64,000 nucleotides of DNA from DATFTF01 sp963825175 (GTDB lineage Bacteria > Acidobacteriota > Thermoanaerobaculia > UBA5066 > Gp7-AA6). The stretch is taken from the NCBI GenBank assembly GCA_963825175.1, contig CAWGSA010000002.1, positions 2,666,001-2,730,000 of the forward strand. The letters run 5' to 3'. A program made the position numbers and the translations under genes. Every line of letters starts with the position of its first letter. The first letter of the stretch is position 1. The notes below the pieces were generated by a model. That model was not told the origin of the DNA, searched no databases, and saw only the letters and a program-made list of their open reading frames with translations. Shown here one piece after another: positions 32,196 to 40,394 of this stretch.

Positions 32196-35100
32196 TCACT
32201 TCTTCCCCACCACGACCGGCGGAATCTGTGCCGCGCGGACGGCGTCATTGAAGTCGGCGAGGTCCTTGTCCCGGACCCCCTTCCATTCCGCCTCGATCGC
32301 CGCGAGCTGGCCCTCGATCAGCTTGGCGTAGACCACGGATGCGTCGGTCGGCCTGGCGTCGGCCGAAGAGACCACCGAGGCCAGGCCCGCGAACTGATGG
32401 TCGAGCGCCGGCATGAAGTTCAGAACGTCCTGGCTGCTCTTGACGTCCGGGTTCACGAGCTTCTTCTCGATCTCGGTCATCCTGTCGGAGACCTGCTTGC
32501 CCTTCGCCTCGAGGCCGGCTCCTTTGCCGAGCTTCTTGGCGTGCTCGACGATCGCGTGAATCTGCGACCTGGCGTCGCGGATCTCGGTCACCGCTTCGTG
32601 GCAGGCGGCCAGGCCGTCGGCGGCTCGGCGCAGCAGGTCGAACTGCTGCTTCAGGTCTTCGGCGGAGGCCGACACATTGGGGTTGGGCCGAACCTCGAAC
32701 GTCTGGGAGACCGCGCGCTCGCCCAGTTTCACTCGAACCGTGTAGGTCCCCGGTGCGACCTTGGGCCCCTGCCGGTTGCCCCAGATGATGGCCTTGGGGA
32801 GAAGCGCCGGCTTGACCACGCGCATGTCCCACACCAGGCGGTTCAATCCCTCCTTGGGCTCCAGGGGCTTGTCCTCGCGGTCTCCGAAGGCCCCTTCTCC
32901 CGCGCCGTCCGCGCCCTCCTTCTCCTTCTTCTCGTTGGTGTAGGTGCGCAGGACCTTGTCGCCGTCCAACAGCTCGACCGTGAGCTTCTCCTTCTCATTG
33001 GGTTTGTCCTTGAGCCAGTAGGAGACGAGCACGCCGTCGGGAGGGTTCTTCCCGATCGACGCCGACGCGCTCTCCTCGGCGTCCCCGAACCCTCCGCCCG
33101 AGAAGCGGTAACTCGGCCTCGGCGCAAAGACGTGCAGGGCCTCGCCGCGCACCGAGTCGGCGTACTGGCGCAGCGGCGTCAGGTCGTCCAGGATCCAGAA
33201 GGCCCGGCCCTGCGTCGCCACGACCAGGTCGCCGTCCTTGATCGTCAGGTCGGTGATCGGCACGACCGGCAGGTTCAGCTGCAGCGGCTGCCAGTTCGCG
33301 CCGTCGTCGAAGGAGACGTAAAGGCCGGTCTCGGTCCCGGCGTAGAGAAGTCCCCGACGCGCGGGATCTTCGCGCACGACGCGCGTGAACGCGTTGTCGG
33401 GAAGGCCGCGCACGATCTTCGTCCACGTCTTGCCGTAGTCGGCGGTCTTGTAGAGATACGGGCGATCGTCCTCGAACTGGTACATCGTGGCCGCGACATA
33501 GCAGGTGGCCTTGTCGTGGGGCGAGACGTCGATCGCGTTGATTCGGATCCAGTCCGGGATCCCCGTGGGCGTCACGTTGGCCCAGTTCTTCCCGCCGTCG
33601 CGCGTGAGCTGAACGAGGCCGTCGTCGGTTCCGACCCAGATCACGCCCGCCTCGTGCGGAGACTCGGCCACCGTGAAGATCGTGTCGTAGACCTCGATGC
33701 CGGTGTCATCCTTGGTGATCGGTCCGCCCGACTTCTCCTGCTTGGACTTGTCGTTGCGGGTCAGGTCCGGGGAGATCTCCTTCCAAGTCTGCCCTTCGTC
33801 GCGGCTCTCCAACAGAACCTGGGCCGCGTGGTACAGCGTGTTCGGATCGTGCGGCGAGATCAGGATCGGAGCGTTCCACTGGAACCGGTACTTCAAGTCT
33901 CTGGCCGCCCGCCCGATCGCCAGCTGGGGCCACGCCACGACCTGCCGGCTCTGTCCGGTCTTGTGGTCGTCGCGGTCGATGGCGCCGCCGTAGCAGCCGG
34001 AGAAGACCACGTCGGGGTTCTTCGGCTTGGGAGCGATCCATCCGCTCTCACACCCGCCGACCGCGTACCAGTCCGTCAGGTCGATGCCCCGCCCGCGGCC
34101 CCGGCTGGCGATGGCGACGGTGGTGTTGTCCTGCTGCGCGCCGTAAACCCAGTACGGAAAGCGGTCGTCGGTCACCACGCGGTAGAACTGGGCGGTAGGC
34201 TGGTTCATGATCGACGACCATGTCTTCCCGCCATTGAAGGACATGTTCGTGCCGCCGTCGTTGGACTCGATCATCCGCCGGGGATCGTCCGGATCGATCC
34301 ACAAGTCGTGGTTGTCGCCGTGCGGCACGCGGATGGAATCGAAGCTCTTTCCGGAGTCGCCCGACCGGTAGAAGCCCGTGTTCAACACGTAGACGGAGTC
34401 GGCGTTCTTCGGGTCCGCGTAGATCCGCGTGTAGTACCAGGCGCGCTGGCGCAGCTTGTTCTCGGAGTTGGTGCGCGTCCACGTCTCCCCGGAGTCGTCG
34501 GAACGGTAGACGCCCCCCTTCTCCTTGGACTCGACGATGGCCCAGATCCGATCGGGCCGCGAGGCGGAGACCGCCACGCCGATGTTGCCCACGACTCCGT
34601 CCGGCAATCCGCCGGCGAGCTTCTTCCAGGTGTCGCCTCCGTCGGCCGAGCGCCAGATGCCCCCCTCCGGACCGCCGGACTCCAGGGTCCAGGGCTTGCG
34701 GCCAACCTGCCAGAACGCGGCGTAAAGGATGCGCGGATTGGTCGGATCCATGGCCAGGTCGCTCGCTCCGGTCTTGTCCGAGACGAAGAGCACCTTCTCC
34801 CACGTCTTGCCGCCGTCCTTGGAGCGGAAGATGCCGCGCTCGCCGTTGGGTCCCCACACGTGCCCCTGCGCCGCGACATAGACCAGGTCGGGATTGCCGG
34901 GATGAACCCGCACGCGCGATATCTGATGGGTATCGGACAGACCCACGTGGACCCAGGTCTTCCCGGCGTCGGTCGACTTGTACACGCCGTCTCCGGCGGA
35001 GACGTTTCCGCGGATAGGCGACTCCCCCATTCCGACGTAAAGAACGTTGGGATCGGACTCCGCCACACCGATCGCTCCGACCGAGCCGGTGTGGAAGAAC

Positions 35101-35390
35101 TTGTCGGACATCGGCTGCCAGTTGGACCCGCCGTCGACCGTCTTCCAGACCCCGCCTCCCGTGCCGCCGAAGTAGCCGACGAGAGGTTCTCCCCGGACGC
35201 CGGCCACGGCGGTGACGCGTCCGCCCCGGAACGGGCCGATGTTGCGGAATTCCATGCCCGCGTAGACCTTGGACAGCGGTGCGGGCTTGTCGGGTCCCTT
35301 CTTCTCCGCGCTCTTCTTCTCGGCCGCGGAAAGGACTCCGACCATCGAACACAGTACGAGAGCGGCGATCCCACCCTGTCGCATCTTCAC
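32196..35390 (-). CDS. secreted sortilin/VPS10-like BNR beta-propeller protein
   Basis: 1064 residues from GTG 35390 with AAGGAGG 6 nt upstream. Signal peptide at 1-22 (GIAALVLCSMVGVLSAAE). Repeated Asp-box (BNR) motifs run through residues 80-700: STDAGKTW, SKDGGKTW, SADGGDTW, SDDSGETW, SRDEGQTW, and TADYGKTW. Together they imply one or two beta-propellers. Residues about 800-1060 form a C-terminal FlgD/Ig-like plus helical region (APGTYTVRVKLGERAVSQTF). Such proteins are annotated as glycosyl hydrolases, but no catalytic site is established, so binding is as likely. Abundant in Acidobacteriota and Bacteroidota. Confidence 0.88.
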   Translation of the reverse strand: MKMRQGGIAALVLCSMVGVLSAAEKKSAEKKGPDKPAPLSKVYAGMEFRNIGPFRGGRVTAVAGVRGEPLVGYFGGTGGGVWKTVDGGSNWQPMSDKFFHTGSVGAIGVAESDPNVLYVGMGESPIRGNVSAGDGVYKSTDAGKTWVHVGLSDTHQISRVRVHPGNPDLVYVAAQGHVWGPNGERGIFRSKDGGKTWEKVLFVSDKTGASDLAMDPTNPRILYAAFWQVGRKPWTLESGGPEGGIWRSADGGDTWKKLAGGLPDGVVGNIGVAVSASRPDRIWAIVESKEKGGVYRSDDSGETWTRTNSENKLRQRAWYYTRIYADPKNADSVYVLNTGFYRSGDSGKSFDSIRVPHGDNHDLWIDPDDPRRMIESNDGGTNMSFNGGKTWSSIMNQPTAQFYRVVTDDRFPYWVYGAQQDNTTVAIASRGRGRGIDLTDWYAVGGCESGWIAPKPKNPDVVFSGCYGGAIDRDDHKTGQSRQVVAWPQLAIGRAARDLKYRFQWNAPILISPHDPNTLYHAAQVLLESRDEGQTWKEISPDLTRNDKSKQEKSGGPITKDDTGIEVYDTIFTVAESPHEAGVIWVGTDDGLVQLTRDGGKNWANVTPTGIPDWIRINAIDVSPHDKATCYVAATMYQFEDDRPYLYKTADYGKTWTKIVRGLPDNAFTRVVREDPARRGLLYAGTETGLYVSFDDGANWQPLQLNLPVVPITDLTIKDGDLVVATQGRAFWILDDLTPLRQYADSVRGEALHVFAPRPSYRFSGGGFGDAEESASASIGKNPPDGVLVSYWLKDKPNEKEKLTVELLDGDKVLRTYTNEKKEKEGADGAGEGAFGDREDKPLEPKEGLNRLVWDMRVVKPALLPKAIIWGNRQGPKVAPGTYTVRVKLGERAVSQTFEVRPNPNVSASAEDLKQQFDLLRRAADGLAACHEAVTEIRDARSQIHAIVEHAKKLGKGAGLEAKGKQVSDRMTEIEKKLVNPDVKSSQDVLNFMPALDHQFAGLASVVSSADARPTDASVVYAKLIEGQLAAIEAEWKGVRDKDLADFNDAVRAAQIPPVVVGKK

Positions 35391-35450
35391 CGGTCGCCTC
35401 CTTGCGAAACGAAAACGGGCGCGATTCTATCGGAGGGAGGGACCGGGACT

Positions 35451-36980
35451 TCAGTCCGATCCGTGTGTGTCGATCTGCGCCTTCTGCAGCCGACCGGAGA
35501 AGTCGACGTAAATCGACTTCCACTCGGTGAAGACGTCGAGGCCGGCGATGCCCGCTTCCCGATGGCCGTTGCCGGTGTCCTTGATTCCGCCAAACGGCAG
35601 ATGGACCTCGGCACCGATGGTCGAGGAGTTGACGTAGAAGAGGCCGGTCTCGAATTCCCGCATCGCCACGAACGCCTTGTTGACGTCCCGCGTGTAGATC
35701 GAGCCGGACAGGCCGTAGGGAACCGAGTTGGCGACCCGAATGCCTTCCTCCAGCGAGTCGATCGGGAGGACCGTCGTGACCGGGCCGAAGATCTCCTCGC
35801 ACGACACCCGCATCGTGGCGTTGGCGTCGCCGAAGACGGTGGGCTGGAAGAACCAACCACGGGCCAGGTCGCCAGAGGCGACCACCTCCCCACCGCACAA
35901 GAGCTTCGCCCCTTCCTTCTTGCCGATCTCGACGTACCGGGCCACGTTCTCCCGCTGCTTCTCCGACACGCAGGGGCCCATTTCGACCGACGCGTCCAGA
36001 CCGTTGCCGACCCTGAGCGCCCGGGCCCGCGCCACGAGCTTCTCGGTAAACGCCCCATAGACCTTCCGGTGGACGAGCAGCCGCGAAGACGCGGTGCACC
36101 GTTGTCCGGTCGTCCCGAACGCGCCCCACACCGCGCCGTCCACGGCCAGGTCCACGTCCGCGTCGTCCATGACCAGGATGGCGTTCTTGCCCCCCATCTC
36201 CAGGTGCAGCCGCTTGAAGCTCGGGGCGCCGGCAACGGAGATGCGCCGGCCCACCTCCGTCGAGCCGGTGAAGGACACGACTCGGACGTCGCGATGGGCC
36301 ACCAGCGGATCACCCACCGCCGATCCCGAACCCGTCACCACGTTCCATGCGCCGGGCGGCAGGCCCGCTTCCTCGAACACCCGAGCCAGAGCCACGACGG
36401 AGGACGGCGTGTCGGTGGCCGGCTTGATGACGACCGTGTTGCCGGCGATCAGGGCCGCCATCCCCTTCCACGCCGGGATCGCCATCGGGAAGTTCCACGG
36501 CGTGATGAACGCGCAGACGCCGACCGGCTGGCGTACGCACATGGCGAACTTGTTGGGCAGCTCCGACGGGGTGGTGAACCCGAACAGGCGACGACCCTCG
36601 CCGGCCGCCAGAAACGCCATGTCGATCGCTTCCTGGACGTCGCCGCGCGCTTCGACCAGGACCTTGCCCATCTCCCGGGTCATGAGCCGGGCCAGCTTCT
36701 CCTTGTCGCGCTTCAAGATCTCGCCCGCCGCGTACAGGACCTCCGCCCGCCGCGGCGCGGGCGTGCCGCGCCAGGCCGGGAACGCCTTCTTCGCCGCGGC
36801 GACGGCCGCGTCGACATCCTCGGCCCCGCTCTGCGGAAAGACTCCGACCACGTCGTTGCGATCGGCCGGATTGCGGTTTTCGAACGTCTTACCGGACCTC
36901 GCGGCGACCCATTCGCCGCCGACGAAGTTCGCGTATTGCTCGGCGGTCTCGGGACTCACGCTCACACTCTTGGCTGCCAT
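35451..36980 (-). CDS. NAD(P)-dependent aldehyde dehydrogenase
   Basis: About 509 residues from ATG 36980 (AGGAG 8 nt upstream); a GTG at 36989 overlapping the bactofilin stop is the alternative. The ALDH landmarks are present: PWNFPMAIPAWK, VVSFTGSTEVGRR, LEMGGKNAILV with the general-base Glu, and TGQRCTASSR with the nucleophilic Cys at about 295, followed by EEIFGPVTTVLP. The closest remembered subgroup is alpha-ketoglutarate semialdehyde or succinate-semialdehyde dehydrogenases, but the substrate is unproven. Neighbours (bactofilin, aminotransferase) are co-directional. An aminotransferase plus ALDH pair would fit amino-acid catabolism. Confidence 0.93.
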   Translation of the reverse strand: MAAKSVSVSPETAEQYANFVGGEWVAARSGKTFENRNPADRNDVVGVFPQSGAEDVDAAVAAAKKAFPAWRGTPAPRRAEVLYAAGEILKRDKEKLARLMTREMGKVLVEARGDVQEAIDMAFLAAGEGRRLFGFTTPSELPNKFAMCVRQPVGVCAFITPWNFPMAIPAWKGMAALIAGNTVVIKPATDTPSSVVALARVFEEAGLPPGAWNVVTGSGSAVGDPLVAHRDVRVVSFTGSTEVGRRISVAGAPSFKRLHLEMGGKNAILVMDDADVDLAVDGAVWGAFGTTGQRCTASSRLLVHRKVYGAFTEKLVARARALRVGNGLDASVEMGPCVSEKQRENVARYVEIGKKEGAKLLCGGEVVASGDLARGWFFQPTVFGDANATMRVSCEEIFGPVTTVLPIDSLEEGIRVANSVPYGLSGSIYTRDVNKAFVAMREFETGLFYVNSSTIGAEVHLPFGGIKDTGNGHREAGIAGLDVFTEWKSIYVDFSGRLQKAQIDTHGSD

Positions 36981-36985
36981 CCCAT

Positions 36986-37381
36986 TCACTCCTTCGAAGT
37001 CTTCATGGCCACGTTCCCGGTCAGCTGGGCGCCTTCGGCGATCACGATCTTGGGGGACTGGATCGCGCCCGAGACCACCGCGGTCGACGCCAGCTCGGCG
37101 CGCTCGCCCGCTCGGATCTCACCCCGGACGCTTCCGGCCACCAGCACGTCGCGGGCTTCGATGTTCCCCTCGACCTCTCCACCCTTTCCCACCTTCACGC
37201 TGCCGCCGACCGAAATCTTTCCTTCCAGGCGCCCCGAGACGACCACGTCCTCTTCTCCCGTCAAGTCACCGACGAATCGGGCGCCGGGGCCGATCAGGGT
37301 GGGCTGGGACGCGGCGCCCGGTCCGGCCGGAGGCCCACTCGCGGGGACGGCGCCGGACTCGGTTTTTCCGAAAATGGCCAG
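36986..37381 (-). CDS. bactofilin, probable CTG start
   Basis: 131 residues from CTG 37381. The polymerising core is typical: TLIGPGARFVGDLTGEED, GKISVGGSVKVGKGGEVEG, ARDVLVAGSVRGEIRAGE and VVSGAIQSPKIVIAEGAQ, a right-handed beta-helix of repeating hydrophobic triplets. Upstream of the core, a Pro/Ala linker and the start (M)AIFGK match the usual bactofilin N-terminus. The only start codon there is CTG, with AGGAG 8 nt upstream in the 15-bp gap after the aminotransferase. A TTG start at 37264 would remove the first strand of the core. Bactofilins form cytoskeletal scaffolds for envelope enzymes. Confidence 0.82.
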   Translation of the reverse strand: MAIFGKTESGAVPASGPPAGPGAASQPTLIGPGARFVGDLTGEEDVVVSGRLEGKISVGGSVKVGKGGEVEGNIEARDVLVAGSVRGEIRAGERAELASTAVVSGAIQSPKIVIAEGAQLTGNVAMKTSKE

Positions 37382-37396
37382 GGCTCGGACTCCTGA

Positions 37397-38665
37397 TCAG
37401 TCTTTTCTCACCGCGGAAACGGATGATCCCGCCGCGCCGCCGGCGCCGACCATCGCCGCCTCGCCCGCGCGGCGCCGTGCGTACGCCTCCAGTGCCCGTT
37501 CCAGGATGATCACGGCGGCGCGCAGATCTTCTTCCTTCAAAACGTACGCGATGCGGACCTCGCTCGATCCGAGGCCGGGCGTGGCGTAGAAGCCCCGGGC
37601 GGGTGCGATCATCACCGTCGACCCTTCCAGCTCGAACTCCTCCAGCAGCCACCGCGCGAAGTCCTCGCTGTCCTCGACCGGAAGCCGGGCCACGAAATAG
37701 AACGCGCCTTCGGGCTGCGCCAGCACGACGCCCGGAATCCGCCGCAGCCCGTGGTACAGGAGATCGCGGCGCTTCTGATACTCGGCGACGACGCCGGCCG
37801 TGTAGTCGGGTCCCAGGTCCTGCGCGCCGACCGCGACGAACTGCGCCAGGCCGGGCGGCGAGAGCCGGCCCTGCGCCATGCGCAGCGCGGCTGAGTAGAC
37901 GTCGGGATTGCGGGTCGCCAGCGAGCCCAGCCGGATTCCGCAGGCGCTGTAACGCTTGGACAGGCTGTCCACCACCACGACCTGCTCCTCGAAGCCCGGC
38001 AGCTGGAGCGCGGACGTCGACGCCCGGCCGTCGTACACGAATTCCCGGTACACCTCGTCGGCCACCAGGAACAAACCGTGATCACGGCAAAACGCAGCCA
38101 CCATCTCGATCTCGTCGCGCCGGTAGACGGTCCCGGTGGGGTTGTTGGGGTTGCACAGCAGCACGACCTTCGTCCGATCGGTGAGCGCCCTCTCCCAGGC
38201 GTCGCGGGGCGGCAGATGAAAGCCCTCCTCGACCCTGCTCGCCAGCGCCCTCAGGCGCACGCCGGCCAGCGTGGCGAAAGCGTTGTAGTTCGTGTAGAAG
38301 GGCTCGACCAGAAGGACCTCGTCCCCGTCGTTGGCGCACGCGAAGAGCGCGAACTGGATGGCCTCGCTTCCACCGGTGGTGGCAATGATCTGATCCAGGG
38401 TCAGCGGGATCTGGAGACGCCGGTAGTACGTCTGCAGCGAAGCGAGGAACTCCGGAGTCCCCGCCGACGGCGTGTAGGCATAAACCTTCTCCGTCAGGCG
38501 GGCCAGCCGGTCGCGCATCGCGGGCGGCGTCTCCAGATCGGGCTGACCGATATTCAGGTGGTAAACGTGAACGCCGCGTTTCTTGGCCCGGTCGGCCAGC
38601 GGCATCAGCTTGCGGATCGGCGAGGCCGGCATCGCTTCGCCCCGGCGGGAGATGTGCGGTCTCAT
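37397..38665 (-). CDS. PLP-dependent class I/II aminotransferase
   Basis: 422 residues. LNIGQPDLETPPAM near the N-terminus, CNPNNPTGTVY, DEVYREFVYDG, and the PLP lysine in DSLSKRYSACGIRLG. RIAYVLKEEDL near the C-terminus includes the substrate-carboxylate Arg (SSEVRIAY). This is the COG0436 aspartate/aromatic aminotransferase group; the donor cannot be fixed. The last 25 residues are a Gly/Ala-rich extension. A palindromic 16-bp element lies 106 bp upstream. Confidence 0.92.
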   Translation of the reverse strand: MRPHISRRGEAMPASPIRKLMPLADRAKKRGVHVYHLNIGQPDLETPPAMRDRLARLTEKVYAYTPSAGTPEFLASLQTYYRRLQIPLTLDQIIATTGGSEAIQFALFACANDGDEVLLVEPFYTNYNAFATLAGVRLRALASRVEEGFHLPPRDAWERALTDRTKVVLLCNPNNPTGTVYRRDEIEMVAAFCRDHGLFLVADEVYREFVYDGRASTSALQLPGFEEQVVVVDSLSKRYSACGIRLGSLATRNPDVYSAALRMAQGRLSPPGLAQFVAVGAQDLGPDYTAGVVAEYQKRRDLLYHGLRRIPGVVLAQPEGAFYFVARLPVEDSEDFARWLLEEFELEGSTVMIAPARGFYATPGLGSSEVRIAYVLKEEDLRAAVIILERALEAYARRRAGEAAMVGAGGAAGSSVSAVRKD

Positions 38666-38770
38666 GGTCCGATTCTATCCTCCTGGCGGGTGTCCGCGGC
38701 GGTCGTAGGGATCCGGAGGCCGCCAAGCCGCTCGATCCGGGGCCGCTGTGTCACGCGCGGAGAGAACAGT

Positions 38771-38786
38771 ATAGCATAAATGCTAT
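38771..38786. promoter_or_regulatory. AT-rich dyad upstream of the aminotransferase gene
   Basis: ATAGCAT-AA-ATGCTAT: perfect 7-bp arms, 2-bp spacer, in a 141-bp gap between the PAS gene stop and the aminotransferase start. On the minus strand it overlaps TATACT, a -10-like hexamer, so it could be a repressor site over a promoter. No -35 box is convincing. Confidence 0.45.
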
Positions 38787-38806
38787 GCTCTCGATCCTCT
38801 CGATCA

Positions 38807-40372
38807 TTATCGTGCGCGCAGATATCCGTGGCCCGCCCGGGCCAGCTGCTCCTTGACGCTGGGGGGGACCGAGCCCCGCCGCCGCTCGTTGATGTCGAGA
38901 ACGAAGCCTTCCGTGTTCCGGCTCCAGATCTGTTCGTCTCTCTTGGCGTGGAAGTGCAGCTCGACCCACAGGGCGCTTCCGTCCTTCTTCTTCCACGCCA
39001 CCTCCACGCCGCGCACCAGGCCCCCCTCCTCGTACCGCCGGATGATCTCGTCCCGGTCCGTGCTGTCGAGGTAGACGCTGGCCAGGCTCCGGCCCACCAG
39101 CTCTTCGGCGGAGTCGTACCCGAGCATCCGGATCAGGGCCCGATTGACGGCGAGCAGCGTCCCATCCGGCCGGGCCTCGTACAGGCCGATCGGCGCGAAG
39201 TGGAAGATGTTCCTGTACTTGTCCTCCGAGCTCTTGAGCTGCTCCTCCGTTTTCTTGCGCTCCGTCACGTCCCGAATCAGCCCGATCACGCCGATGACCT
39301 CGCCGCCCGCGTTCCGGTGAGGAGCGTAGGTCCCCGAGACCCATCCGGTCCGGCCCGTCTGCGGGACGCTGTAGGCGACGTCTTCGGATCGCACGGTCTG
39401 GCCCGACAGGGCTTGCTCGAGCAAGGCGTAGACGCCCTGCGTCCGCAGGTGCGGGAAGAGCTCCAACGGGTGTTGCCCCAGAACGCGTTCCGCCTTGAGC
39501 CCGGTCATTTCCTCCATGAACCGGTTCCACACCGCGTAGCGCAGAGCCCGGTTGTACACGATGATGCCTTCCCCTGCCCCGGAGATGACCTCCTCGTTGA
39601 ACTGCTGGGCTTCACGCAGCAGGCGCGCGTACTCGCGCAGGCGCTCCTCGGACTGCCTCGAGGAGGTCACGTCCCGATAGTGAACGACCACGGCGGCGTC
39701 GGCGGGATCGTCCAGGCGATTCACGGCCATCCCGTGCACGTGCCGCCACGAACCGTCCTTGTGGCGGCAGCGGTACTCCGCCTCCACCGGCAGCCCCGGA
39801 TTGGCCAGGCACCGCTCGAAGACGTCCTGGACCCGATCGCGTTCGTCGGGGTGGATGAGGGAGAATCCCCCGATCCCGAGCACCTCCGCCGTGCCGTAGC
39901 CGAGAAGCCGCGTGGTCGACTGACTGGCGTAGCGGATCACGCCCTCCCGGTCCAGCAGGAACATGCCGTCGGCGCTGTTCTCGACCAGCGCCCGCAGGCG
40001 CTCTTCACTGCCGAACGCGCGCCGCTCGGCGAGACTGCGCACGCGCGCGGCCCAGATCGCCAGGAGCCCGCCGGCCAGCACTCCGCCGCAACGGATCAGA
40101 TGGTCGCGCGTGCCGAACATCTGGTTGGGATACCCCATCACAACCGCGAGAAGCAGCGCGTAGCCCGCGACGAGCGCCGTGCGCCGCGGCGTACTCCGGA
40201 CCGACTCGAGAAACGGACCGGCCACCAGCATGCTGATGAGCACCGTCCGCGTCCCGGTGGAGAGATCGATCACCGCGATCAGGGTCGTCACCGTGATGCT
40301 CAGAATGGTCCATCGGTTTCCAGGGGGGCTCAGAGGGTCGGCGGTGACGTCGCGCGGCGGGGAGGTTGTCAT
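38807..40372 (-). CDS. membrane-anchored triple-PAS sensor lacking an output domain
   Basis: 521 residues from ATG 40372. Membrane helices fill residues about 22-110 (RWTILSITVTTLIAVIDLS, LVAGYALLLAVVMGY, GGVLAGGLLAIWAARV). Three PAS/PAC units follow at about 125-240, 250-370 and 385-500 (ENSADGMFLLDREGVIRYAS, SGAGEGIIVYNRALRYAVWN, FAPIGLYEARPDGTLLAVNR), each with a PAC segment (YRDVTSSR, IRDVTERK, VLDINERR). The protein ends 20 residues after the last PAC with no kinase, GGDEF, EAL or HTH. It may be a naturally output-less sensor or a truncated histidine kinase. It follows the MocR gene by 22 bp. Confidence 0.85.
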   Translation of the reverse strand: MTTSPPRDVTADPLSPPGNRWTILSITVTTLIAVIDLSTGTRTVLISMLVAGPFLESVRSTPRRTALVAGYALLLAVVMGYPNQMFGTRDHLIRCGGVLAGGLLAIWAARVRSLAERRAFGSEERLRALVENSADGMFLLDREGVIRYASQSTTRLLGYGTAEVLGIGGFSLIHPDERDRVQDVFERCLANPGLPVEAEYRCRHKDGSWRHVHGMAVNRLDDPADAAVVVHYRDVTSSRQSEERLREYARLLREAQQFNEEVISGAGEGIIVYNRALRYAVWNRFMEEMTGLKAERVLGQHPLELFPHLRTQGVYALLEQALSGQTVRSEDVAYSVPQTGRTGWVSGTYAPHRNAGGEVIGVIGLIRDVTERKKTEEQLKSSEDKYRNIFHFAPIGLYEARPDGTLLAVNRALIRMLGYDSAEELVGRSLASVYLDSTDRDEIIRRYEEGGLVRGVEVAWKKKDGSALWVELHFHAKRDEQIWSRNTEGFVLDINERRRGSVPPSVKEQLARAGHGYLRAR

Positions 40373-40394
40373 GGGCGTGGGAGCGAGCACACAA

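Noticed and set aside
32397..37589. A 1730-codon open frame on the plus strand
   Set aside because: It runs antisense to the BNR protein, aldehyde dehydrogenase and bactofilin, all of which have clear motifs. The translation is Arg/Gly/Val-rich with no domain. It is a high-G+C shadow frame.
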